Assembly (NCBI GenBank): GCA_035626475.1
Contig: DASPNP010000026.1
Location: 55,464 to 119,463 of the forward strand
DNA length: 64,000 nucleotides
Reading direction: 5' to 3'
From: DASPKT01 sp035626475
Lineage (GTDB): Bacteria; Pseudomonadota; Alphaproteobacteria; Azospirillales; Azospirillaceae
Shown: piece after piece, positions 41,432-49,821 of the stretch
Layout of the letters: each line of letters opens with the position of its first letter
Numbering within the stretch: position 1 is the first letter of the stretch
The notes under the pieces: generated by a model
Told to the model about the DNA's origin: nothing
Database searches by the model: none
The model's input: only the letters and a program-made list of their open reading frames with translations
Made by a program: the position numbers and the translations under genes

Positions 41432-42613
41432 TTACCGCGTAACCAGCGCGATGCGCTTGTTGTACCAGTTCATCGCCAGGGACAGGCCGAGGCTGATGGT
41501 CAGGTACACGGCCATGATCGCGGCCACGCCCTCGATCGCCTGTCCCGTCTGGTTGATGGTGGTGTTCGCCACCGACACGAAATCCGAATAGCCGATGGCG
41601 ATGGCGAGCGAGCTGTTCTTGGTCAGGTTCAGATACTGGCTGGTGGTCGGCGGGATGATGACCCGCAGCGCCTGCGGCAGCACCACCAGGCGCAGGATGC
41701 GCCCGCGGCTCAGCCCCAGGGCCGCGGCCGCCTCGGTCTGGCCGTGCGGCACGGCGAGGATGCCCGAGCGCACGATCTCGGCGATGAAGCCGGCGGTGTA
41801 GATCACCAGCCCGAACAGCAGCGCGGCGAATTCCGGCGTCAGGGTGAGGCCGCCCGTGAAGTTGAAGCCCTTGAGCTCCGGCACGTCCAGCGCGGCACCA
41901 CCGAAGGCCAGCAGCGTCAGCAGCGGCAGGCCCAGCACCAGCCCGGCGGAGATCGCTCCGGCCGGCGGGCGCACGCCCGTCGCGGTGTGGCGCCGGTTGG
42001 CCCAGACATGGACCGCCACCGCGCCGGCGATGCCGGCCAGCAATGCGATGCCCAGGGCCGCCCAGGCCGGGTCCTCGGCGGCGCCGGGGATCTTCAGGCC
42101 GCGGTTGGACAGGAACACGCCCGGCAGCGGCTGCAGCGCCTGCCGCGGGCCGGGCAGCCCCTCGGTCAGTGCCGCGTACCAGAAGAACAGCTGCAGCAGC
42201 AGCGGCACGTTGCGCACCACCTCGACATAGCCGCCGGCCAGCTTGGCCACCAGCCAGTTGGAGGAGAGGCGCGCCACGCCCAGCAGCGTCCCCAGGACCG
42301 TGGCGAGCACGATGCCGATGACCGCCACCTTGAGGGTGTTCAGGATGCCGACCAGGAAGGCGCGGGCGTAACTGTCCTGGGCGCTGTAATCGATCAGGGA
42401 CTCGCCCACCTCGAAGCCGGCCTCGCGCTCCAGGAAGCCGAAGCCGGTGCCGATGCTCTGCCGCGCCAGGTTCTCCAGCGTGTTGGAGATCAGGTACCAG
42501 CCGGCGAAGAGCACGAGGGCGGCCACCAGGATCTGGTAGGCCGCCGCCCGGACGCCCGGATCGTTCAGCGAGAAGGACCGCCCCTGCGGCCGGGCGCGCG
42601 TTTCCACGGTCAA
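41432..42613 (-). CDS. aapQ: General L-amino-acid ABC transporter permease AapQ
   Basis: 393 residues, from the TTG at 42613 or more likely the GTG at 42607 (VETRARP); no clear Shine-Dalgarno decides this. The protein has a long periplasmic insertion (about 60-240) including a second pair of helices, as in AapQ of Rhizobium. The BPD_transp_1 segments flank it: LLGVARLSSNWLVAKLAGGY, and the EAA loop GQTEAAAALGLSRGRILRLVVLPQAL (key EAAAALG----LPQA). It partners AapM. 19 bases separate it from aapJ. Confidence 0.93.
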   Translation of the reverse strand: MTVETRARPQGRSFSLNDPGVRAAAYQILVAALVLFAGWYLISNTLENLARQSIGTGFGFLEREAGFEVGESLIDYSAQDSYARAFLVGILNTLKVAVIGIVLATVLGTLLGVARLSSNWLVAKLAGGYVEVVRNVPLLLQLFFWYAALTEGLPGPRQALQPLPGVFLSNRGLKIPGAAEDPAWAALGIALLAGIAGAVAVHVWANRRHTATGVRPPAGAISAGLVLGLPLLTLLAFGGAALDVPELKGFNFTGGLTLTPEFAALLFGLVIYTAGFIAEIVRSGILAVPHGQTEAAAALGLSRGRILRLVVLPQALRVIIPPTTSQYLNLTKNSSLAIAIGYSDFVSVANTTINQTGQAIEGVAAIMAVYLTISLGLSLAMNWYNKRIALVTR

Positions 42614-42632
42614 GGTCTGGGCACCCGTCCGG

Positions 42633-43667
42633 TCAGCGGATCGGCGGGGCGTACATCAGCCCGCCCTGGGTGTACAAGGCGTTCTGGCCCCGCTCCAGCT
42701 TGAAGGGCGAGGCCTTGCCGACATGGCGGTCGAAGATCTCGCCATAGTTGCCGACCGACTTGATGGCCCGGTAGGCCCACTTGTCGTCCAGCCCCAGGGC
42801 GGTGCCCATGCCGGCCTGCGCGCCCAGCATGCGCTGGATGGTGGGGTCGGTGCTCTTCAGCTTCTCGTCGACGTTCGCCGCCGTGATGCCCTTCTCCTCG
42901 GCCTCCAGCAGCGCGTAGACGGTCCACTTCACGATGTCCAGCCACTGGTCGTCACCGTGGCGGACCACCGGGGCCAGCGGCTCCTTGGAGATAAGCTCGG
43001 GCAGGATGACATGGTCGTCCGGCTTCTGCGCCACGGAGGCGCGCAGCGAGGCGAGCTGGGAGCCGTCCGTCGTGAAGGCGTCGCAGCGGCCGGCGAAGTA
43101 GGCGGCGCTGACCTCGTCCAGCGACTCGATGACGACCGACTTGAAGGTCAGGTTGTTGGCGCGGAACCAGTCGGACAGGTTCAGCTCGGTCGTGGTGCCC
43201 GGCTGCACGCAGATGGTGGCGCCGTTCAGCTCCTTGGCGCTCTTCACGCCGAGGTCCTTGCGCACCATGAAGCCCTGCCCGTCGTAATAGACGACCGGCC
43301 CGAAATCCATGCCCTGGGTGTCGCGGGTCAGCGACCAGGTGGTGTTGCGGCTGAGGATGTCGATCTCGCCCGACTGCAGGGCGGTCAGCCGCTGCTGGGT
43401 GGAGAGCGGCGTGTAGGCCACCTTGTTGGCGTCGCCCAGCACGGCGGCGGCGACGGCGCGGCAGATGTCCACGTCCAGCCCGCTCCATTTGCCGGCGCTG
43501 TCGGGGCTGCTGAAGCCGGCCAGGCCGGTGTTCACGCCGCAGCGCAGCTGGCCGCGCTGCTTGATGCTGTCGACCGTCGGCCCGGCGACGGCCGTCCCCG
43601 CGAACAGGCCCGCCATGACGAACGCGGCGGCGCCGGCACCCAGCTTGCGAAGCTTCATGGTTTCCAT
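42633..43667 (-). CDS. aapJ: General L-amino-acid ABC transporter, periplasmic binding protein
   Basis: 344 residues from ATG 43667 (or MKLRKLGAG at 43658). Signal peptide about 1-30 (ending TAVA-GP). Full-length SBP_bac_3 fold: QRGQLRCGVNTGLAGFSSPDS at the N-terminus of lobe I, WSGLDVDICRAVAAAVLGD, then the DILSRNTTWSLTRDTQGMDFG segment. Cys58 and Cys141 or similar pairs resemble the AapJ/BztA disulfide pattern. Binds many L-amino acids. First gene of aapJQMP; the divergent Lrp regulator starts about 180 bases away. Confidence 0.95.
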   Translation of the reverse strand: METMKLRKLGAGAAAFVMAGLFAGTAVAGPTVDSIKQRGQLRCGVNTGLAGFSSPDSAGKWSGLDVDICRAVAAAVLGDANKVAYTPLSTQQRLTALQSGEIDILSRNTTWSLTRDTQGMDFGPVVYYDGQGFMVRKDLGVKSAKELNGATICVQPGTTTELNLSDWFRANNLTFKSVVIESLDEVSAAYFAGRCDAFTTDGSQLASLRASVAQKPDDHVILPELISKEPLAPVVRHGDDQWLDIVKWTVYALLEAEEKGITAANVDEKLKSTDPTIQRMLGAQAGMGTALGLDDKWAYRAIKSVGNYGEIFDRHVGKASPFKLERGQNALYTQGGLMYAPPIR

Positions 43668-43848
43668 CCCAGTTCTTGGACCCGGGGCCGGTTGATCCGG
43701 CCGATCAGGGGCGCAGTCTACCCAAGCCTGCCCTGTTCGGCATAGTGCCTGATCACAAGAATGTCGCGGGTGGATGAAATCCGCTCTACAAGCGCTTTAG
43801 CAGTGATCGATATTGACAACGCTCGGCATGATCGTAAAAACGTCGGTC

Positions 43849-44331
43849 ATGGATGAGATCGACCTGAAGATCGTCGCCCTCCTGCAGGAGGATGGCCGCC
43901 TGACCAACGCCGAACTGGGCGCGCGGGTGGGGCTTTCCGTGTCCGCCGCCAACGAGCGGGTGCGCAAGCTGCAGGCCTCCGGGGCGCTGCGCGGCTGGGC
44001 GGCGCTGGCCGATCCGCAGGCGCTGGGGCTGGGGGTTCTGGCCTTCGTCGGCGTTTCGCTGGAGCGGCCGGAGCACGGGCCCGGCTTCCTGGCGGCCGTC
44101 GCCGGCTGGGCCGAGGTGCAGGAGTGCCACCACGTCACCGGCGACTGGTCCTTCCTGCTGAAGGTCCGCACGCCGGGCCTGATCGAGCTGGACCGGCTGC
44201 TGGGCGGGCGGGTCAAGGCGGTGCCGGGGGTGGTGCGCAGCCACACGCTGGTGGCGCTCTCCACCGCCAAGGAGACGCCGGTGCTGCCGGTGCCGGGCGT
44301 CACCATCGAAGCGACGGGGAGGAAGACATGA
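43849..44331 (+). CDS. Lrp/AsnC-family transcriptional regulator
   Basis: 160 residues from ATG 43849 (MDEIDLKIVALLQEDGRLTN); earlier candidate starts at 43813 (TTG) and 43828 (ATG) only add residues not typical of the family. An AsnC-type helix-turn-helix occupies about 2-60 (ELGARVGLSVSAANERVRKLQ). The C-terminal RAM ligand-binding domain is about 65-150 (CHHVTGDWSFLLKVRTPGL matches the G-D-lL-V motif). It overlaps the LysE gene by ATGA (44328-44331) and is divergent from aapJ, so it probably senses an amino acid and controls its export, perhaps import too. Confidence 0.9.
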   Translation: MDEIDLKIVALLQEDGRLTNAELGARVGLSVSAANERVRKLQASGALRGWAALADPQALGLGVLAFVGVSLERPEHGPGFLAAVAGWAEVQECHHVTGDWSFLLKVRTPGLIELDRLLGGRVKAVPGVVRSHTLVALSTAKETPVLPVPGVTIEATGRKT

Positions 44332-44987
44332 CGGGCGATCCGGCCTTGTTCGTGAAGGGGCTGGCGTTCGGGCTGGCGCTGGCGGCGCCGGTCGGGCCGA
44401 TCGGACTGCTCTGCATCCGCCGCACGCTGGTGAGCGGCCCGGCGGCCGGGATCGCCGGGGGCCTGGGCGCCGCGACGGCCGACGCCGCCTACGGGCTGCT
44501 GGCCGGCGGCGGGCTGGCGGTGCTGTCGGCCTGGCTCATCGCCGCCCGCACGCCGATCCAGGTCGCCGGCGGGCTGCTGCTGCTGTGGATGGCGTGGGCC
44601 GCCTGGGCGGAAAGCCGCCGCGCGCGGCCGGAGGCCGGCGTGGCGCCGATGCCGGCCGGGCTCGGCTCCGCCTTCCTCGGCACGCTGCTGCTGACGCTCG
44701 CCAACCCCATGACCATCCTGACATTCACCGCCCTGTTCGGCGCCATGGCGCTGCCGGCGGATGGGGAGGGCGTCGCGGTGCTGCCGCTGGTGGCGGGGGT
44801 CTTCCTCGGTTCGGCCGCCTGGTGGGTGCTGCTGTGCTCGGGCGTGGCCTTGGCCGGGCGCCATGTCGGGCCGGGGACGATGCGGCTGGTCGACCGCGGC
44901 TCGGCCCTGCTGATCGGCGGCTTCGGCCTGCACGCCCTGGTCACGGCGGCGATGGCGGCGGGAGCCGGGGCGGGCGTGGCGCCCTGA
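44328..44987 (+). CDS. LysE-family amino-acid exporter
   Basis: 219 residues beginning within the Lrp stop (ATGA), hence translationally coupled. Six hydrophobic helices, starting with the family motif FGLALAAPVGPIGLLCIRRTL (key residues APVGPIG, about 19-28); a second motif, TLLLTLANPMTILTFTALFG (about 119-138), carries the conserved NP. LysE/RhtB proteins expel amino acids or derivatives by proton antiport. Coupling to an Lrp-type regulator mirrors the LysG-LysE and ArgP-ArgO arrangements in general layout. The gene-dense order importer - regulator - exporter suggests amino-acid homeostasis. Confidence 0.93.
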   Translation: MTGDPALFVKGLAFGLALAAPVGPIGLLCIRRTLVSGPAAGIAGGLGAATADAAYGLLAGGGLAVLSAWLIAARTPIQVAGGLLLLWMAWAAWAESRRARPEAGVAPMPAGLGSAFLGTLLLTLANPMTILTFTALFGAMALPADGEGVAVLPLVAGVFLGSAAWWVLLCSGVALAGRHVGPGTMRLVDRGSALLIGGFGLHALVTAAMAAGAGAGVAP

Positions 44988-45049
44988 CCCTTTGCCCTGC
45001 GGTACCGCGCAGCAGATAGGAGTATGGTCCAGGACGCGGGGTCGCTAGA

Positions 45050-47155
45050 ATGGTGCCACGCTGGCCGTGGATATCGATGCGTCGCCTGATCCTCACATTC
45101 CTGTCGTTGCTTCTGCTCGCCTGGACCGTCCCGGCGGCCGCGACGCCGATTCCGGCGGCGCCGGAGGCGCAGCCCATCGGCGGCATGCTGGAGCTGCTGA
45201 CCGATCCCGACGGCTCCATCCCGGCCGCCCAGATCCTGTCCGGCGAGCGGGACGGGAGCTTCCGCCCCTCGCCCGGGCCCGCCCCCAGCTTCTCGCGCAA
45301 CACCGCCGTCCATTGGGGCCGCTTCACCATCCGCAACGAGGCGGACCACGCGGTGGAGCGGCTGCTGGTGCTGCCGCAGCCCTATTACCGCGACATCCGC
45401 CTCTACCAGTCGGACGGCGCCGGCGGCTGGCGCGAGCGGTCGCTGGTCATGGGCGATGCCGAGCGGCAGGTGGACGACAGCTACCGCACGCCGGTCTTCC
45501 GTCTGCTGCTGCCGCCGGGCGACAGCCGCTTCTACCTGCGCATCGACTATCACTTCGTCTCCTTCGCGCTCACCCTGCGCTCGGCCGACGCGCACGGCGA
45601 CGTCAAGGCGACCGAGGGCACCTTCTACGGCGTCGTGTTCGGCGCCATGGTGATCCTCAGCCTCTATCCGCTGGCGCTGGGCATGTTCGTGCGCGAGGGG
45701 CCGGCCATCCCGCTCTTCGTGTTCTGCGCGCTCGACAGCCTGACGATGTTCGTGAACATCGGCTATCCCTGGCTGGTCCTGCCGCCGGCCGTCGCCAGCT
45801 ACGCCTGGTTCGTGGTGGTGCCCTATTCCGTCATCGCCGTGCTGGACTTCTCGCGCAGCTATCTGCAGCTGAAGGAGAAGGCGCCGCTGGCGAACAAGGT
45901 GATCATCGGCTTCGAGATCGCCGCCTTCATCAGCGCGCTGATCATCTACGCCGCCAACCACATGACGGGCGTGGCGCAGCTGGTGGGCATCAGCGCCTAC
46001 ATCTACTGCGCCGGCGTGGCGGCGTTCCTGGTGTTCCGCCAGCGCGAGGCGCTGCTGTACCTGGTGGGCTTCCTGCTGCTGACCGGCTTCGGCATCGTCT
46101 ACGGGCTGACCATGGCGGGGCTGTTCCCGATGACCCAGGGCATGCTCTACACCGTCGCCTTCGGCCGGACGCTGGGCGTGGTGGTGCTGACCTTCGGCGT
46201 CGCCTACGTCATCGGCCAGAAGCGCGAGGAGCGCATGGCGGCGCTGGCGCGGTCCGAGGCGGCGCTGCGCGAGGCCAAGGAAGGGCTGGAGGACCGGGTC
46301 CGCGAGCGCACGACCGAGCTGGCGCGGACCCTGCGGACCCTGCGCGAGAGCCAGGACGCGCTGGTGCAGTCGGAGAAGATGGCGGCGCTGGGCCAGCTGG
46401 TCGCCGGCGTCGCGCACGAGATCAATACGCCCGTGGGCGTGGTCGTGACCGCCTCCTCGCACCTGCTGGAGCAGACCCGCACCGTCCAGGGCAGCCTCAC
46501 CGGCGGGACGCTGCGCCGCTCGGAGCTGACCGAGTATTTCGAGCAGGCGGTGCCGGCCTGCGAGGCGGTGCTGGCGAACGCCTCGCGCGCGGCGTCGCTG
46601 GTGCAGAGCTTCAAGAACGTGGCCGCCGACCAGTCCGCGGACGAGCGGCGGCGCTTTCCGCTGGGCGACGTCGTCTCCGAGGTGGTGCTGAGCCTGTCGC
46701 CGCACCTGCGCGCCTGCGGCCACCGTATCCAGGTGCTGGGCGCCGCCGGGCTGCCGGTGGAGCTGGACAGCCACCCGGGCGCGCTGACCCAGGTGCTGAC
46801 CAACCTGGTGATGAACGCCACCCAGCACGCCTATGCGGACGGGCAGACCGGCGGCACCATCACGGTGGAGCTGGTGCCCTCGCCCGAGGGCGGCGCGGAG
46901 GTGGAGATCCGGGTGTCGGACGATGGGCGCGGCGTGCCCGAGGCCATCCGGCCGAAGATATTCGACCCGTTCTTCACCACCCGGCGCGGCCGCGGCGGCA
47001 CCGGGCTGGGGCTGCACATCGTGCACAACCTCATGACCAAGACGCTGGGCGGCTCCATCCGCCTGGACCCCTCCGCCCCCGCCGGCACCCGCTTCGTCCT
47101 GCGCCTGCCGCTGAGCCTGGGCGAAACCCGCGAGGCGGCCGAGGCGGCGGTTTAG
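45050..47155 (+). CDS. Sensor histidine kinase with 7TMR-DISM extracellular/membrane input
   Basis: 701 residues. Signal/anchor about 10-30; a periplasmic 7TMR-DISMED2-like beta domain (about 40-180; NTAVHWGRFTIRNEADHAVERLLV, given in part); 7TM_DISM membrane region of seven helices (about 190-390); a coiled coil (about 400-445); HisKA-like dimerisation with phospho-acceptor His456 in VAGVAHEINTPVGVVV; HATPase_c (about 560-690) with N box NLVMNATQHAY, G1 DDGRGVPE, F box FDPFFTTRRGRGGTGLGLHIV. The HEINTP motif marks the HK4-like subgroup typical of DISM kinases. No response regulator lies nearby, so it is an orphan. Carbohydrate sensing is a common guess for this input domain. Start ATG 45050; ATG 45077 is an alternative. 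Confidence 0.92.
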   Translation: MVPRWPWISMRRLILTFLSLLLLAWTVPAAATPIPAAPEAQPIGGMLELLTDPDGSIPAAQILSGERDGSFRPSPGPAPSFSRNTAVHWGRFTIRNEADHAVERLLVLPQPYYRDIRLYQSDGAGGWRERSLVMGDAERQVDDSYRTPVFRLLLPPGDSRFYLRIDYHFVSFALTLRSADAHGDVKATEGTFYGVVFGAMVILSLYPLALGMFVREGPAIPLFVFCALDSLTMFVNIGYPWLVLPPAVASYAWFVVVPYSVIAVLDFSRSYLQLKEKAPLANKVIIGFEIAAFISALIIYAANHMTGVAQLVGISAYIYCAGVAAFLVFRQREALLYLVGFLLLTGFGIVYGLTMAGLFPMTQGMLYTVAFGRTLGVVVLTFGVAYVIGQKREERMAALARSEAALREAKEGLEDRVRERTTELARTLRTLRESQDALVQSEKMAALGQLVAGVAHEINTPVGVVVTASSHLLEQTRTVQGSLTGGTLRRSELTEYFEQAVPACEAVLANASRAASLVQSFKNVAADQSADERRRFPLGDVVSEVVLSLSPHLRACGHRIQVLGAAGLPVELDSHPGALTQVLTNLVMNATQHAYADGQTGGTITVELVPSPEGGAEVEIRVSDDGRGVPEAIRPKIFDPFFTTRRGRGGTGLGLHIVHNLMTKTLGGSIRLDPSAPAGTRFVLRLPLSLGETREAAEAAV

Positions 47156-47174
47156 GGGAGCGGCGTCGATGTGC

Positions 47175-47278
47175 TGCGTGCTTCGACAGGCTCAGCATGA
47201 GGGGGATTTCGCTGCTCCCCATGTTTCCAGGGGTGCCTGGAACAAACATCCCTCATCCTGAGCTTGTCGAAGGACGCA
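47175..47278. repeat. REP-like element, TTCGACAGGCTCAGCATGAG family (copy 2)
   Basis: Facing arms 47175-47203 and 47250-47278 (cores CTTCGACAGGCTCAGCATGA and TCATCCTGAGCTTGTCGAAG) with a 46-base centre; differ from perfect by two bases. Between the kinase and the convergent alpha-glucosidase gene. Confidence 0.85.
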
Positions 47279-47334
47279 CCACGGACCAGCCTCTCCGCTC
47301 CATCCGTAGGCGAGCCAAACCGCTTCTCCCGCCC

Positions 47335-48954
47335 TCACCCCCGCCCGGCACCCAGGAAGCAGCCCAGCGGCGGCAGAACCAGCTCGGCGCCGCGCAGCAC
47401 CGCCTCGGGCGAGCCCGGGTGGCGGGGCAGTTCGATCGGGCGCAGGTCGGGGTCGGGCAGCAGGTAGGTGGCGGGCTCGGTGGAGAGGTTGAAGGCGGCG
47501 TGGATGCGCTCGCCGCCGCCGGTGCGGGCGAAGGCCAGCACGGCGCCGTCCTCGTCGACATTGGTCAGCGAGCCCTCGCGCAGGGCCGGGCGGGTGCGGC
47601 GCAGGTTCAGCGCCGCGCGCCAGACGGCCAGGGTGGAGGCGTTGCGCCGATCCTGCACCGCCACGGCGCGCGACAGATGCTCCGGCGCCAGCGGCAGCCA
47701 GGGCGCCACCCCGTCGGGGCAGAAGCCGCCGTTGGGCGCCGTCGGCGTCCAGGGGATGGGGGTGCGGCTGCCGTCGCGGCCCTTGAACTCCGGCCAGTAG
47801 GATATCCCGAACGGGTCGCGCAGCTGCTCCAGGGCGAGGTCCGCCTGGGTCAGGCCCAGCTCGTCGCCCTGATAGACGCAGACCGTGCCGGGCAGGCAGG
47901 CCAGCAGCACCGCCAGCAGCGCCTCGAAGCGCTGGGGATCGCCGCCTTTCGGCAACCAGCGCGAGGCGGCGCGCTCGACATCGTGGTTGGACAGGCTCCA
48001 GCAGGTGCCGGCCCGGTCGTCGGCCGCCATGATCGCCGTGCGCAGCGCCGCCGGGCTGAAGGCGCGCTTGGGCAGATCCAGCGTGTAGGCGGCGTGCAGC
48101 CCGCCGGGCGCGGTGTAGTGGGCGATGCGGCCGGCGGCGCCCGGGCGGCTCGACAGCTCGCCCAGCAGCACCCGGTCCGACCCGAACTCCTCGGCCACGG
48201 CGCGCAGCCGCTCCAAAAATGGGCGGGTGTCGCCATGCATCATGTCGTGGACATGGTGCTGCATGCCGAACAGCTTGGTCGGGAACTCGTAGGGCTCCGG
48301 ATTTTCCGGCGGGTTGGAGCGCAGGCCCGGGTCGCGCATCAGGAAATCGACCGCGTCGATGCGGAACCCGTCCACCCCGCGCGCCAGCCAGAAGCGGGCC
48401 ACGTCCAGCAGCGCCGCGACGGCGGCCTCGCAGCGCAGGTTCAGCGTCGGCTGGGCCGACAGGAAATGGTGCAGGTAGTATTGCCGCCGCCGCGGCTCCC
48501 AGGTCCAGGCGGCGCCGCCGAAGACCGACAGCCAGTTGTTGGGCGGCGTGCCGTCCGGGCTGGGATCGGCCCAGACGTACCAGTCGGACCTGGCGTTGTC
48601 GCGGGAGGCCCGGCTCTCCACGAACCAGGGATGCCGGTTAGAGGTGTGGCCCAGCACCAAGTCCAGCATGACGCGCAAGCCCAGCCGGTGCGCCTTCGCC
48701 AGCAGCCGGTCGAAGTCGGCAAGGGTCCCCATGCGCGGGTCGACGGCGCAATGGTCGGAGACGTCGTAGCCGAAATCGGCCAGCGGCGAGGCGTAGAAGG
48801 GGCTCAGCCAGACGCCGTCCACCCCCAGCGAGGCGATGTGCCCCAGCCCTTGGATCACACCGGGCAGGTCGCCCCAGCCGTCGCCGTTCCCGTCACGGAA
48901 CGACAGCGGGTAGACCTGGTACAGCGCGGCACCCTCGAGCCAATGGCGCGGCAT
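47335..48954 (-). CDS. Alpha-glucosidase (GH13, oligo-1,6-glucosidase type)
   Basis: 539 residues from ATG 48954 (MPRHWLEGAALYQVYPLSF), with GAGGGGG six bases upstream; a TTG two codons earlier is less likely. The GH13 (beta/alpha)8 barrel shows region I DLVLGHTSNRHPWF, region II GFRIDAVDFL (nucleophile Asp), region III VLLGELSSR (acid/base Glu) and region IV SLSNHDVERAASRW (transition-state Asp), all in order. Size and the QVYPLSFRDGNGDGWGDLPG start are typical of cytoplasmic GH13_23/30 alpha-glucosidases that hydrolyse maltose, isomaltose or sucrose. A C-terminal beta domain is present. Convergent with the kinase gene. Confidence 0.93.
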   Translation of the reverse strand: MPRHWLEGAALYQVYPLSFRDGNGDGWGDLPGVIQGLGHIASLGVDGVWLSPFYASPLADFGYDVSDHCAVDPRMGTLADFDRLLAKAHRLGLRVMLDLVLGHTSNRHPWFVESRASRDNARSDWYVWADPSPDGTPPNNWLSVFGGAAWTWEPRRRQYYLHHFLSAQPTLNLRCEAAVAALLDVARFWLARGVDGFRIDAVDFLMRDPGLRSNPPENPEPYEFPTKLFGMQHHVHDMMHGDTRPFLERLRAVAEEFGSDRVLLGELSSRPGAAGRIAHYTAPGGLHAAYTLDLPKRAFSPAALRTAIMAADDRAGTCWSLSNHDVERAASRWLPKGGDPQRFEALLAVLLACLPGTVCVYQGDELGLTQADLALEQLRDPFGISYWPEFKGRDGSRTPIPWTPTAPNGGFCPDGVAPWLPLAPEHLSRAVAVQDRRNASTLAVWRAALNLRRTRPALREGSLTNVDEDGAVLAFARTGGGERIHAAFNLSTEPATYLLPDPDLRPIELPRHPGSPEAVLRGAELVLPPLGCFLGAGRG

Positions 48955-49075
48955 GAACAACCCCCTCGCGGCGCCCTTACGGTTACCATGGACGCCAAGG
49001 AGGTGGGATAGCCCTTATTCGTTAAGCAATGGTGCCGAGGAGGCGGGGCATTCCCAGTGACTGCACGTCAGCGGT

Positions 49076-49258
49076 TCATCGTGCGGCGTGTTCTTGGCCG
49101 GGCTCCGGGTCCACCGGCGGTTTGTCCGTCTTCCGGAGCCGGACGCCGCCGTCCTGCATCAGTTCCGCCGTGACCTTGCCGCCGCCTTCCAGACCAAGAT
49201 GGGCCAAGGCTTCGGCCGGCAGTAAGAGGGTGCCCCCACGGCCTATCTCCAGCCTCAT
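49076..49258 (-). CDS. Small AbrB-like protein
   Basis: 60 residues from ATG 49258, with GGAGAG upstream. Residues about 1-45 (MRLEIGRGGTLLLPAEALAH, then LGLEGGGKVTAELMQDGGVRLR) follow the AbrB/SpoVT swapped-hairpin pattern (strand - GR-G-L-LP - helix - LGLEGG--V--). The acidic C-terminal tail (KPPVDPEPGQEHAAR) may bind a partner. No toxin gene is adjacent, so it is more likely a regulator than an antitoxin, but PIN or MazF partners can lie elsewhere. It begins 11 bases past the MarR gene's stop, so both form one transcript. Confidence 0.7.
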   Translation of the reverse strand: MRLEIGRGGTLLLPAEALAHLGLEGGGKVTAELMQDGGVRLRKTDKPPVDPEPGQEHAAR

Positions 49259-49269
49259 GACATCTCTCC

Positions 49270-49704
49270 TCACCTCATCCGGTCCAGCCGATCATTGAGC
49301 CGGTCGATCAGCCCGTCCAGCGCCCTTACGTCCTCCGCCGAAAAATCCTCCAGCAGTCTCCGCTCCCACTCCAGCGCCTGGGGCGCCAAGCGGTCGTAGA
49401 GGGCGCGGCCCTCGGGGGTGAAGGACAGGCGCAGCAGGCGCTGGTCCTCGGGGTGCGGCTGGCGGTCGAGCAGGCCGGCCTCGGCCAGGCGGCTGACCGC
49501 GCGGCTGACCTTGGCCTTGTCCATGCGGGTGCGCTCGACGATGTCGTTGGAGGATAGCGGCTGCCGCTCGCCGAGCGTCGCCAACACCCGCCATTCCGGG
49601 ATGGAGATGCCGAACCGGTCCTCGTAGAGCCGGGCCAGGGCTTGGCTGATGCGCTTGGCGAGCACGTTCAGCCGGTAGGGCAGGAAGCCGTCAAGTCTCA
49701 GCAT
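49270..49704 (-). CDS. MarR-family regulator of homogentisate catabolism (HmgR-like)
   Basis: 144 residues from ATG 49704 with GGGAGG upstream; a longer open frame to 49767 would cover the operator and is rejected. A MarR winged helix is visible: ISIPEWRVLATLGERQPLSS and NDIVERTRMDKAKVSRAVSR for helices 2-3, then the wing RQPHPEDQRLLRLSFTPEG. It is divergent from hmgA, and a perfect CGTTTCA-AC-TGAAACG palindrome lies between them (49767-49782). By analogy with MarR-type HmgR repressors, it represses the tyrosine-degradation genes until homogentisate or a derivative is present; this is inference from position and site. Confidence 0.9.
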   Translation of the reverse strand: MLRLDGFLPYRLNVLAKRISQALARLYEDRFGISIPEWRVLATLGERQPLSSNDIVERTRMDKAKVSRAVSRLAEAGLLDRQPHPEDQRLLRLSFTPEGRALYDRLAPQALEWERRLLEDFSAEDVRALDGLIDRLNDRLDRMR

Positions 49705-49766
49705 GGCGAGCCTCCCTTTGGCCGTATTGACGGGACTGATGGGCCAGCGTAGAACCGGCGGCAACA

Positions 49767-49782
49767 CGTTTCAACTGAAACG
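49767..49782. promoter_or_regulatory. MarR-type operator CGTTTCAACTGAAACG
   Basis: Perfect seven-base half-sites CGTTTCA and TGAAACG with a two-base spacer in the 117-base MarR/hmgA intergenic gap. TTTCA...TGAAA palindromes are typical MarR-family sites. It can serve both divergent promoters. Confidence 0.85.
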
Positions 49783-49821
49783 ATCCGCCGCCCTAAGCTG
49801 CGGACCGCCGGAGGAACCCCG

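Noticed and set aside
43813..43836. TTGACA hexamer as the -35 box for the Lrp gene
   Set aside because: No acceptable -10 box lies 16-18 bases downstream (sequence reads AAAAAC), and any transcript from it would start too close to the chosen ATG.
45067..49011. A 1314-codon open frame on the plus strand spanning the kinase gene, a REP element and the alpha-glucosidase antisense
   Set aside because: It overlaps two well-supported genes and a non-coding repeat; composition is that of a GC-driven spurious frame.
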